DNA of 64,000 nt from Ochromonas danica (lineage: Eukaryota > Sar > Chrysophyceae > Chromulinales > Chromulinaceae), in the NCBI GenBank assembly GCA_015146655.1, contig VKHL01000044.1:62001-126000 (forward strand), given 5' to 3'. Each line of letters begins with the position of its first letter. The first letter of the stretch is position 1. Below the pieces are notes generated by a model that was given only the letters and a program-made list of their open reading frames with translations, made no database searches and was not told where the DNA came from. The position numbers and the translations under genes are program-made. Positions 11,101-21,375 of the stretch are shown here, in pieces.

Positions 11101-11792
11101 TCAATTATGACCCCAATGACAGAGACAGACAGAGAAGATACGAAAAGTGAAAATTAAACTGAAAACTGAAAACTGAAAAAAGAAGAAGAAGAAGACCATA
11201 TCTTTCTTACCTTAGACAATTGTTCATGCATCAAAAGGACTTTTTCATTTCCTTTGACCACAAAGTATCCTCCAGGGTCATATTCACATTCTTTCATTGC
11301 AGCTAATTCTGTAGAATTCTTTCCATTTAAAACACATTTCTCTGATCGAAGCATAATAGGAATACGACCAATTTGAATACCATTTTTAACCACAATTTGT
11401 CTTTGTCGAGTATATTTAATATTGACATAGAGTGGTGCAGAATAGGTACAATCACGTAATCGACATTGGAAAGGAGTGACATTGGAAGTGACAAACGCTT
11501 CTTCTTCTAGGTTAGGTTCACCTACATAGATATCAGTATAAGACAAGAAGAATTTGGGATCAGCTTCACTACGAATTTCACGATTTGATCTTGCCGCAAC
11601 AATTTCTTTCATATCGACATTGATGAAGTGATTGAATGAGTCAACATGTTGACGCATTAATCCTCTCATCTTGAGGAAATAAGGTAACATCTTCCATTTC
11701 TCTTCTACCTTCTTAATAGGTCGAGCTAACTCTTCCTTGGAAAGAGTAGAGATGTCACGATCAATTTCATCCTCTTCTTCTTTCACCTTCAT
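8194..11792 (-). CDS. RPC2: RNA polymerase III second-largest subunit (RPC2/POLR3B)
   Basis: Two exons, 11792-11211 and 11091-8194, separated by a 119-base intron (HEQLSK|NRVII, phase 0), giving 1159 residues. The start was chosen at [11 protein letters not shown] because the family begins shortly before [12 protein letters not shown]. Identification as Pol III rather than Pol I or II rests on [29 protein letters not shown] and [22 protein letters not shown]. Core motifs are all present: [39 protein letters not shown], the lysine-rich [36 protein letters not shown], and a C-terminal zinc ribbon (CEGCGLL...CQRC). The subunit forms much of the active centre of the enzyme that makes tRNAs and 5S RNA. 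A tRNA-Ala gene lies 198 bases upstream in divergent orientation. No breaks were seen. Confidence 0.95.
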
Positions 11793-11989
11793 TATGACAC
11801 TCAATAGAAACTTGAAGAGCTTCTGAACTCTTCCAAGTTTCAAAGAGTAGACAATAAAGAGACAAGCAATAGACTGACAATGAGAGAATGGACCACAGAG
11901 AGCCACACTTTCCCACCCAGCGGCCACACATTCTATACCATAGAGTATCAATAACTATCACCAACCTAGCTACTTCATTGTAGCAATCT

Positions 11990-12062
11990 GGGCGACTAGC
12001 TCAATTGGTAGAGCGTACGCTTAGCATGCGTGAGGTATGGGGATCGAAGCCCCAGTTGTCCA
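11990..12062 (+). tRNA. tRNA-Ala (AGC), copy 2
   Basis: Identical to the copy at 5760 over all 73 bases and over the 33 bases upstream (from 11957). The terminator T-run is at 12066-12070. About 40 bases downstream (TTGATCATTTTGTTATTGCG and following) are shared with copy 3 but not copy 1. The gene lies head-to-head with RPC2. Confidence 0.95.
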
Positions 12063-12738
12063 ACCTTTTTGATCATTTTGTTATTGCGTTTGACAATACA
12101 ATAGACTGTCAAACTTGATCGAGCTTCATCTCTAAGGTTAACAAATCTATTTAATATCTTGAACAGAGACTGCATACTTGAGAGCTAGCATTCCACTTGA
12201 CAGAGAGGTTGATGACATGTCAGCAGGGAAGGTACATAGCAGAGACGGTAACGTAACAATCTTTCTATCGTGTACCTAAAGTATGTTAGTAATGTTGAAA
12301 TACTAGCTACAGTTACTGTTACAATGAATACATACTCTTAATCAATCAATCAATCGCACACCCAGCACAAATGAATTTCAACTAGTCTAGTTGATATACT
12401 TGTAGCAACATGTTACAGAATCAGATATATCCACGTGAAAGAAGGCAGTGTGAGATAGATAGACAGAGATAGACAGAGAATCGTCGACGGCATGGATCCT
12501 GTGACGATAATCAACAGCAACCAATAACTTGAAAACCACACTAACATAAACATGCACTACAGTATAGTATTTACTACAGTGTATATATATATATATGAAT
12601 ATCTTCTCATAACAAAATGAAGACCTTTAGAACAGCAAATAGCCGCATGCCATTCTAGCATTTCATTACCAATCAGCATATAAAAAACTCGAATCATAGA
12701 AGAAGAAGAAGTCACAGTCATTATATCTCACATATACA
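12063..12738. other. Intergenic spacer
   Basis: It contains the downstream flank shared with tRNA copy 3, AGATAGACAGAG-type simple repeats near 12450-12480 and an AT dinucleotide tract near 12582-12595. No coding or RNA gene was recognised. Confidence 0.55.
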
Positions 12739-13527
12739 TTAAATGGAGATAAGAGAGGGAATAGAGGTGACTGGGGATACAATATCTTTAACAATATAGC
12801 CATTTTGATTCATATAAAATGATATCTTGACCATGATATCAACAAAAACAACATTAGGTGGGAAGCATCTCTTTGCTCTCTCATTATAGTGACTACCATC
12901 ACCATCACAACCACCTCCTACCACCACCTCGCTCTGTTGTTCATCTGGATAGACTAATCCAGTAGCCTTTGCATTAACAAAGAGTTCTACAATACTAAAC
13001 TCTTCTTGATACAGTTGTCTCACTATACGACATCCCATAGGTTGTAACACACAATCAGGGAAAACAGCATAAACTGCTTGTACATGTTTCACATGTTCTT
13101 CAGGACTTGTATAGTTTATACCTTGAGGAACAAAATTCGATAAAGGTTGATAAAGGAATTGACAGTCAGTAGTCATATAACGTGTAGTGAAAGCCTGGAA
13201 GACAGTGAGGTCACCACTATTGACAGCATTGACATACATCCTAGAGAAGGTCTTACGAAGATCTCTCTTGATAATACGCTTTGAGAGGGTTTGTAATCGT
13301 TTATAATGTTCAACTCTTTGGATGAGCTTTCTTCTTCTCTCCTTCTCCTCTTTCTTATTCCTATTCTTCTCAGAATTCTTCTCCTTTGCACAGGAGGAAT
13401 TCTCACAGGAATCACCTGAAGAAGATAATTGATGATTCTCTTCATCTGCACTGTCAAAAGGAAGATGGAAACCAAGATCCCATAATATTTGCATTGATTC
13501 TTCCATGGTACAGAGTTTAGTATGCAT
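12739..13527 (-). CDS. Uncharacterised protein, possibly NTF2-like (SnoaL fold)
   Basis: Single exon, 262 residues from the first ATG (MHTKLC); another ATG at 13506 is possible. The N-terminal third is acidic and then strongly basic (KNRNKKEEKERRRKLIQ), which could be nuclear targeting or a basic helix. Residues about 95-250 read like a curved-sheet NTF2-like domain: a helix with FSRMYVNAVNSGDLTVFQAF, then TTDCQFLYQP, HVKHVQAVYAVFPDCVLQP, then beta-rich segments ending NVVFVDIMVKISFYMNQNGYIV. Heterokont genomes carry many DNA-binding or regulatory proteins of this general layout, but I do not recognise this one. The start lies 169 bases from a divergent tRNA-Ala. Function is unknown. Confidence 0.5.
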   Translation of the reverse strand: MHTKLCTMEESMQILWDLGFHLPFDSADEENHQLSSSGDSCENSSCAKEKNSEKNRNKKEEKERRRKLIQRVEHYKRLQTLSKRIIKRDLRKTFSRMYVNAVNSGDLTVFQAFTTRYMTTDCQFLYQPLSNFVPQGINYTSPEEHVKHVQAVYAVFPDCVLQPMGCRIVRQLYQEEFSIVELFVNAKATGLVYPDEQQSEVVVGGGCDGDGSHYNERAKRCFPPNVVFVDIMVKISFYMNQNGYIVKDIVSPVTSIPSLISI

Positions 13528-13696
13528 GTTCACCTTGTATGATGACAATGAATGAAGAAGAATGAAGACATCCCCCCACACGAAACTTCCGGAATTCCGC
13601 TCTTCGGAACAAGAAGGAGAGAGTCATCCATTGGAGTTTCTATAGAGACAAAAGTGAAGCACTATCACCAACCTAGCTACTTCATTGTAGCAATCT

Positions 13697-13769
13697 GGGC
13701 GACTAGCTCAATTGGTAGAGCGTACGCTTAGCATGCGTGAGGTATGGGGATCGAAGCCCCAGTTGTCCA
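13697..13769 (+). tRNA. tRNA-Ala (AGC), copy 3
   Basis: Third identical 73-base tRNA-Ala with the same 33-base upstream flank (from 13664). The downstream flank matches copy 2 with one small deletion, so these two copies share the most recent duplication. The T-run at 13773-13776 is a minimal terminator. Confidence 0.95.
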
Positions 13770-14028
13770 ACCCTTTTGATCATTTTGTTATTGCGTTTGA
13801 CAATAGACTGCATTGATTGCTTTTCTTCTTCCCTTCCAGAACCACCTGAAAAGCTGCGACCATGTGTACGCCATTTTGGAGACGAGGTGTTTGAAAGCTA
13901 TTTTAATTTATGACTTGTTTTAATTAGTCGTCTAGTAGCATTACTACATCACACAACAAGAAACAAAAGAGACCTGGCAAAATCTTGTTATGCTAATGAA
14001 GGAGTTGCATTGGAAAAGATGTTCGTTT

Positions 14029-15696
14029 TTAGGCAGTCACTTGAGCAACACGCATCATGTTCGTAGCACCAGAGCGGTTCTCAATGCTACCGTGAACAAT
14101 GACAGCGAAGTCACCAACTTGGACAACACCTCTATGCACAGCACGCTGCATCGCTGATTGAATAATTGCCTCAGTACCAATCATGGAAGGAATCAGCTCA
14201 GCAGAAACATTCTTAAGGATACCATTCATTTGTCTAGCCACATTGACATTGGCAGTAAGGGCATAGATGGGCATGGGAGGACGATACTTGGCCATGAGAC
14301 GAGCAGTAGAGCCAGTCTCAGAGAGAACAAAGATAATCTTAGCACCAACATCACGAGCAGTCTTGACAGCAGAGGAGCTGATTGACTCAGTCAAAGACAG
14401 AGTTAAGCCCTGATGTAACATGGCATGGTGAACATGATCATATTGAGCATCATAGTCAATAATGCTCTCAGCCTCGAGGCAGATGTTAGCCATCATCTCA
14501 GCAGCAGCAGTTGGGAAGTCACCATTAGCGGTCTCACCAGAAAGCATCACACAGTCAGAGCCATCAATGACAGCGTTGGCCACATCAGCACACTCAGCAC
14601 GAGTTGGGCGAGGATTGGTAATCATGCTCTCCAACATCTGAGTAGCGGTGATGACAGGCTTGCCCAACAGATTGCACTTGGCAATCATCATTTTTTGTGC
14701 CAAAGAAACCTTCTCAATGGGGATTTCCATACCCAAATCACCTCTAGCAACCATGACGGAGTCAGTCTTGGCAAGAATAGCATCGAAATTCTCTAATCCT
14801 TGCAAATTCTCAATCTTGGCAATGATCTTAATATCCTTGCCCTTCTCTCCCAACACTTCACGGATATTGTCAATATCTTCAGCAGTACGAACAAAGCTAG
14901 CAGCAATGAAGTCAACCTTGTTGGCAACACCCCAGTTGGTGAGATCATCAACATCCTTCTCCGTTAAGGTAGGAAGATCCACATGTGCACCAGGAAGATT
15001 CATGTTCTTGGTATCACCAAAGCTAGCAGTGTTGAGGACTTCAGCCATCACAGAAGTTTCCTTAACAGCAGTCACTCTCAGGACCATAGAGCCGTCAGCA
15101 ACCAGGATTTTACCACCCACACGGACAGACTTGGGCAATGACTTGTAGGAACAAGCCAAGTACTCAGGGGTACACTTCTTCTCATAGTCTGTGCCCACTT
15201 CAATAACAGTTCCCTTAGTGTATTTAACCTTAGGAGCAAAAGCAGGATCAACGTGACCGGTACGAATCTCAGGACCCTTGGTATCTATATCAGAGAGGTA
15301 ATGTGAGTATTCGGAAATTGACGGAATAAGGTGAACAACTTACCCAAGCAGATAGCAACAAGCTTATCAGGGCGTTGAGCTTGTGCCTCTTTCAAGCGTT
15401 CTAATGTGGCAGTGTGTCCAGCATGATCACCATGGGAGAAGTTGAATCTGGCAACACCCATGCCAGCATCGATTAAGGCAACTAAGCCTTCAACACTCCA
15501 GCAAGAAGGTCCAAGAGTAAAGACCAACTTAGTACGACGAGTCTTAGGATCAGGGTTGGCTCTGATCTGGTCAACACTGGTAAATCAACATGATCACAGA
15601 ACAGTTGAAGCAGAGCATTAGAATGAAAGAAGAAAGAAAAGAATTCCAAAGAATTTTTTTTGTTCCTTACGTAATAGAAGAAGTAGTAGCTAACAT
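14029..15696 (-). CDS. PK: Pyruvate kinase
   Basis: Three exons: 15696-15671, 15576-15344 and 15284-14029, giving 504 residues. The first exon encodes only MLATTSSI plus part of a codon. Joining gives TRRTKLVFTLGPSC, then ICLDTKGPEIRTG across intron 2 (59 bases). Catalytic landmarks are intact: FNFSHGDH, the nucleotide/metal motif, KIENLQGLENFD, MVARGDLGMEIP and GKPVITATQMLESM. The enzyme makes pyruvate and ATP from phosphoenolpyruvate in the last step of glycolysis. The N-terminus is short and uncharged, without an obvious plastid or mitochondrial presequence, so a cytosolic isoform is likely. The C-terminal domain is of normal length. Base composition is less AT-rich than its neighbours, as expected for a highly expressed gene. 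Confidence 0.95.
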
Positions 15697-16348
15697 GATA
15701 GAATATCTATAGATTGATTTTTAAAGTATTGTGTTGGTTGTGGTTGTTGTTTGTCTTAATCGCAAGGAGTAAGATTATGATGACTTTCACTTCTTCTGTC
15801 TTCTGTGGGGCTTGTGCAAGAGCAAGTCAAGTGAACCATTCCTGCTGTCTGTCTGTCTGTCTGTCTGCCTGCCTGCCTGCCTGTTCCTGTCACTCACACA
15901 GACACTGTGACAACAAAACAACACCCACACACAAGGAGCAGCGTGTCGTCACCAACTGCAGGTGCACCACCACTGACTGCCACTCACACACTCCCGGCGG
16001 TGCTGTTGCCGTTGAAGTTGGCCTGCTTTGCCTTGGCCTCCCACACAACAACAACAACAGCAACAACACAATATGATGTAAAACTTCTTTATCCAACTTT
16101 GACACCAAAACAAACTCCTGCTACAGTACAGTAGCAAGATTAGTAGCAACAACAAGCGTCATAGTCAGTCTAAAACCTCAAAACTAACTCCTGGTAGCAA
16201 GAAGATTAGTGGTAACAAACGTCATATTCAGTCTAAAAACTCCATGAAGAGATAAGTTGTACTTATTGTAATAATGTAATCATAGTAGTTGAATGATGAT
16301 TTCTATTAAGTTACACTTATGATTGTAGACTGTATATTGAAACTTTTC
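15697..16348. other. Spacer with CTGT/CTGC microsatellite
   Basis: Upstream region of pyruvate kinase and 3' flank of the Ste20 kinase. A CTGT(n)CTGC(n) tract lies at about 15845-15880, followed by CA- and AAC-rich sequence. Open frames here are low-complexity chance frames. A diverged direct repeat is listed separately. Confidence 0.6.
16111..16240. repeat. Imperfect direct repeat, two units of about 60-65 bp
   Basis: The units at about 16111-16175 and 16179-16240 share AACTCCTG, GTAGCAAGA, AGATTAGT, GTAACAA and CGTCATA-TCAGTCTAAAA in the same order. They look like a local tandem duplication that has since decayed. Confidence 0.65.
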
Positions 16349-19300
16349 TTATTTATGCTCTATCACACTATCCGCTTCTTGCACCTCTTCTATAGTGTAG
16401 GCAGATAGCAAAGCAATAAAATCGACTAGAAAATCAGGCATGGGTTTCTGTCTTCCAGCTTGATTACTGTTGGACATATTAGACACTTTACTCACTTTCT
16501 GTTGCTCCTGGTTATGTGTGTGAATGGCAGATAAGGATATAGATAGTAACAACCAAAGCTCTTCTAATGCTTGGTTTTGTTGACCTTGTTTAGCAACTGT
16601 TGCATCACTTTGACTCAATTCTTTGTTATCATCTCCATAACAACCATTAGCAATCCGATTTTTCATCTCAAGCAGGACAGGATAGACTATATCAGTATAA
16701 ACTGAACGTTGATGTTGTTCTATAGCTTGTCCTCTAATCACTGCATTTGCAGGTGATTTCAATACCATCTTCCCACTTCTCCCTCCTCCATCACTATTAT
16801 GGTGATGATGGTGATGATGATGATGGTGCTTACTTTCGAAATGTCGAGTATCATGATCTACAAGGAAATGCAGATAATCATTATATTTCTCTGTATAGCG
16901 ACTAGTAACATTTGATCGTGCTGTACTAGGAGGTTGCGATTGTGAAATAGTCGAGACAACTGGTTCAACCGAGCAGACGATACCTTCAGTCTCCACTACT
17001 AGCTTCCCTTTGCTACGATTATTATTACCTTTACCACTATTTCCACCACCACTGCTATTGATAGCAGTGTCTTTTGCTTCAACATCAGGTTGATTCACTT
17101 TATTCTGATTCTGTTTGCTACTACCAGAAGAAGTGAGACTTACAGGTTGAACAGGTTGATGATGATTATGGTCAGTTGTTTTCTCTTTCTCTTCAGCAAA
17201 GAATCGAGGAGGTGGTGCATCAGAATTATACATCTTGTTACTAGGTGTTGAAGAAGGAGTGGATGTGAGAAGTGCATTAAGACCTTTCCCTTGAGAACTA
17301 TTACTATCATCATGAATAGCTTGAAGCATTGCAGATCGATTATGAGATGATAACGACCCTAGTGATCCAAAGGACAATGTACCAGATTCATTCACATTCA
17401 TATGTTTCGTTCTTCTTAACGGGGAAGCAGGCTTCTCTCCTCCTCCTTCTCTCCTAGCAGTAGCGGAAGCAGGAGACTTCATAATAGCTGTAGATATAGA
17501 AGGAAGGGGTTGTAATGGTTGTGATTGTTGTTGTTGTAAGCTGACACTTTGAATGCGGCGATGTTGCTTAGCTGATGACTGACTAGTAGTATTGTCTTTC
17601 TCCTCATTTCCCCCTTGACCATTACCACCACCACCACTGTCTTTTGCTTTATGTTGAGCTCTTGATGATAACGGATCTTGTGGTAGACCAAGCATATAGC
17701 TATTATCATTACTATTATTAGTATTATTACTATTATCATGGTTATTGTTATTGTTAGTATCATTGATATTATTATCAAAGAGACCTTCAGGTAAGATAGA
17801 TGATCTTGTAAGCTTCTGTTGTTGATATTTTGTTAGTGTAACATAAAGATTATTATCTGCAGTATCTTCTGATGAAGTGCTTTGATGGGAGTGAACACTA
17901 CCTCCTCTACCTCTACCACCACCACCTCCTCCTCTCACCTTACTACCACTAGTCTCTTTCAATTCCTCTGGTTCACTATCAGAGTCACCATAACCATAAT
18001 CAACAATAGCATTAGCATTAGCATTAGCAGGGTCAGGGTCGTCATTGTCATTGTCATCATCATAATTGAAACTACTTTCCGAGGAGACAGACAATACACT
18101 CTGAATGTCACTATCAAAGATAAATTCATCTAATGTACTATCTCCTCCTCCTCCTCCACCTCCTACTCCTCCACTATCACGTGAGACAAAAGATTGCTTT
18201 TGTGATAAAAAGGAGAATTTAGATGATAACTTCTTCATCAATCTCTTGGATTTACTATGACTACCACTACCATGATGATGATCATGATCACTACTAGTAG
18301 AGAAATTATGATGCTGTTGCTGTTGTTGTTTACTACTTAACAAAGGTAACGAGAGTCCACTAGCAGAAGCAGAGGTAGCAGTAGTAGCCATAGCATGATG
18401 ATTGTTAGCAAATAGTGAGGAGAAGGAAGGAGAAGAAGAAGAAGAAGTGGTAGCAGAGGTAAGGATGTTGATAGCAGTGAGGAAAGATGATGTTAAGGCT
18501 CGTAATTGAGCATTTTCTTTCTTTAATGATTTCACTTGTTCACGATAATATTCACAAGATTTCAATACTTTCTTACTCCCTCCACCTCGACCTCCACCAG
18601 ATGATTGTTGTTGTTGTTGTTGTTGACTTAATAATGGTCTATCAGATCGACTATTACTATGACTATGACTATCATGATGACCATGACCATGGTGTTGTTT
18701 AGTGTCAGATTTAGAGCTATGTGAAGGAATACAGTCAACCACTACATCATTTACATCTTCTACATCTCCATGAAAAGAAAGAGAAGAAGTTGATTCATAT
18801 CCTTCACGACTATGATGACCATGACTATGATGATGACCTTTACTCTTCGCTTTCTCTGTGCTGTATTCATTAGGAAATACTTTCTTGCTACCACTGTGAC
18901 TTGCACCAGAGACTTTAGATACACTTCCCCCTCCCCCTCCTCTATCATTGTTATCATCTTCTTCATCATCATCTTGGAAGAAATGCTTAAATCTCTTAGC
19001 ACCAGATGAGGAAAGGTCAGATTGAGGTGATGATGACACTGCACCAGTTGCAGGATTGAAAGCATGTTTAGGAGGTGTAATATCATCAGTTACCACTTGC
19101 TGTTGCTGTTGCTGCTTCTTCTCACCTACCACTCCTCCTCCTCCACCACTACGACCACCACTACCTCCTCCTCCTGCAGAGCTAATAGAACTATTCGTTC
19201 TACTACCAGGAGAAGGAGGTGGTAGAGGTGGTACACCACCACCACCTGTAGTATTAGTATAATTAATAGTAGCAGATGGGCTAGGTAATCCTCTAGAGAT

Positions 19301-20821
19301 CACTCCACTAATACTACTAGCAGGAGAATGATGAAGTAGTGCATGTTGTGCTGCAGATAGTCCTAGATTAATACCTGACATAGAAGGTGAAAGAGTACCA
19401 GACTGCTGCCCTGATGACAGAAAGATCGCATGCACTTTACTACCCGAGGTTGATCCTATAGTACCACTACCACCTCCTCCACCACCACGTGAACTAGCAA
19501 GAGGTAGATGACCTTGTGAGACAGAGGTATTGAAATTCCAAGCTGTGTTACTATCTTGTGAATTGGATCCTTTCAAATAGTCTTGACTGACTGAAGAAGC
19601 TATACGAGATGCTATGACCTATTCATATACAGTAGTGTCAGTATTAGTAGTAGTAATGTTAGTAGTAGTAGCAGTAGTAGTAATATTGTTAGTAATGTTA
19701 GTAGTAGTCATAGGTAATAGTAACAACTCTATGAGATCTCATTCCAATAGACAGAGAGACAGGGAGACAGAGAGACAGAGAGCTTACCTTATTTTGAATG
19801 AAATCAACCCATTCACTCGAACATTTCGACTCACAGACAAAGTCATGATTTAATAACACTTCAGCGGAAGGTCTCATAGAAGGATCTTTAATTAAACATT
19901 GAGAAACAAAGGACTTGAAAGAAGAACTAAATTCTCCTTCTAATTGTGGTGGTGGTGCCTAGTAAACACATAGTAGCAGTAGTAGTAACACCATTAGTAG
20001 ATGTAGTAGTAGTGGTAGCAGTAGTGAGTATTTTCATTATTCCATGGAATCCACGATGATGATCATCATCACCATCATGAGCAAATCAATACTGTACAGT
20101 AGGTCGTCTAATACCTTACCTTAGGAATGAGAAAGATAACTTGCATAGGATGTACTTTACTAGCATAAGGTGGTAATCCTTTAGCTAATTCAATAGCTGT
20201 AATGCCAGTACTCCAAACATCAGCACATCCATTATAAGAAGATTGTGTAATTACTTCAGGTGCCATCCAAAAGGGTGTACCTATCTTTGTCTGTCGTTTA
20301 TCCATAGAATCTGTTAATTGACCTGTAACACCAAAATCTGCTAATTTAACTTGTCCATCACGACCAACCAGTAGATTACCAGCTTTAACATCACGATGAA
20401 TTTTCAAATGTTGATGTAAATATTGTAAAGCTTCTAATAATTCATGTAAGATAAAAGCAATATATTTCTCTGGTAATGGACCATGTTCTTTAATAATATC
20501 TAATAAAGAACCAGCTTCTAAATATTCCATTATTATCCATAATTTATTTTCAACTACATAAGAATTAAAATAATTAATTAATTGTGGACAATGTACATTA
20601 GACATAATTGTAATTTCACGATGAACTGCTTCTGCACCATCTGCTGATTCTTCTAAATTAATGATTTTAATAGCAACAGGAAGATTCTCTAAAGTATCAT
20701 AAGCTTGACAGACAAAGCCATAACCACCTTCACCAATTTTTGCTATTAGATCATAACGATCACGTGGATCAGAAAGTAAAGGTGCAAGTTGTCGACTAGA
20801 ACGACGTGAACTCAAACTCAT
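16349..20821 (-). CDS. MST/Hippo-type Ste20 protein kinase with long low-complexity tail
   Basis: Three exons: 20821-20120, 19958-19788 and 19618-16349, giving 1380 residues. Exons 1-2 encode a complete kinase domain: GEGGYGFVCQA loop, VAIKII lysine, IHRDVKAGNLLV catalytic loop, ADFGVTGQL, the Ste20 signature GTPFWMAPEV, ELAKGLPPYA and, in exon 2, CLIKDPSMRPSAEVLLNHDFV. It is nearest to MST1/2 and other GCK kinases that regulate growth, polarity or the actin cortex. Exon 3 encodes about 1090 residues rich in Ser, Gly, His, Asn and Gln with little predicted order, apart from a possible coiled coil (YYREQVKSLKKENAQLRAL) and a C-terminal helical segment. No clear SARAH domain was seen. The tail is far longer than usual and largely built from TCA/ACC/ATT-type repeats on the plus strand. 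Confidence 0.85.
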
Positions 20822-21375
20822 GATAATAATAGATTGATAGGATCAAATAGGATTCAAATAGTTGTAGTAGTAATAATAGCAATAATAGCACTAGAAGCAG
20901 TAGTAGTAGAGTGTGATAGTGATGTGAGGGGTTGTCTATCTTCTTCTAATTGTTGTTGTTGTTGTTTTGATGGGATTGATTGATGTTGAGGGGTGCCGCT
21001 CCGTCCTTGCTCTCCCTATGCGAAGTGTCGAGAAAGTCACAAATTACTAGTTAAATCTAGAAAGTGCAATTCCAAGGGTTGTGCCTGATTGAGATTTTTG
21101 AGTTAAAACTTCTAAATTTAGACTTTTCAGATCGACCCCCAACGGATTGGTCTTCGAGGCATTACGATGTGCAGTACTGAGTCCGAAGTGGTTTGTTTTG
21201 TTACATGCGGGGTTAGAATAGTATTTAGGTGCTGTTGATCTACAACCGATTGATATTAGGGGAGAAATCAATCAAGTAACCAACCAATTTATATTCACAT
21301 TTACATCAATTAATTTACATTCATTCATTCTTTACTCAACACCACTATTATCATTATTATACACATTTGCTTCAT
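20822..21375. other. Spacer with a compositionally distinct block
   Basis: 20822-20990 is repeat-rich promoter-like sequence of the kinase. From about 20990 to 21270 the composition changes to a balanced, non-repetitive block (for example GGGGTGCCGCTCCGTCCTTG). It has a 74-codon minus-strand frame at 21047-21271 without an ATG start. I could not assign it to a known structural RNA or protein. AT-rich sequence resumes before the CEP164-like gene's 3' end. Confidence 0.4.

Noticed and set aside
8194-11792. Assignment to RNA polymerase II (RPB2) at first sight
   Set aside because: Motifs such as [19 protein letters not shown] and the C-terminal [12 protein letters not shown] segment match the Pol III subunit better.
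5727-13769. tRNA-derived SINE interpretation of the three tRNA-Ala copies
   Set aside because: All copies are perfect functional cloverleaves with terminators and no A-tail, target duplication or body sequence; duplicated real tRNA genes fit better.
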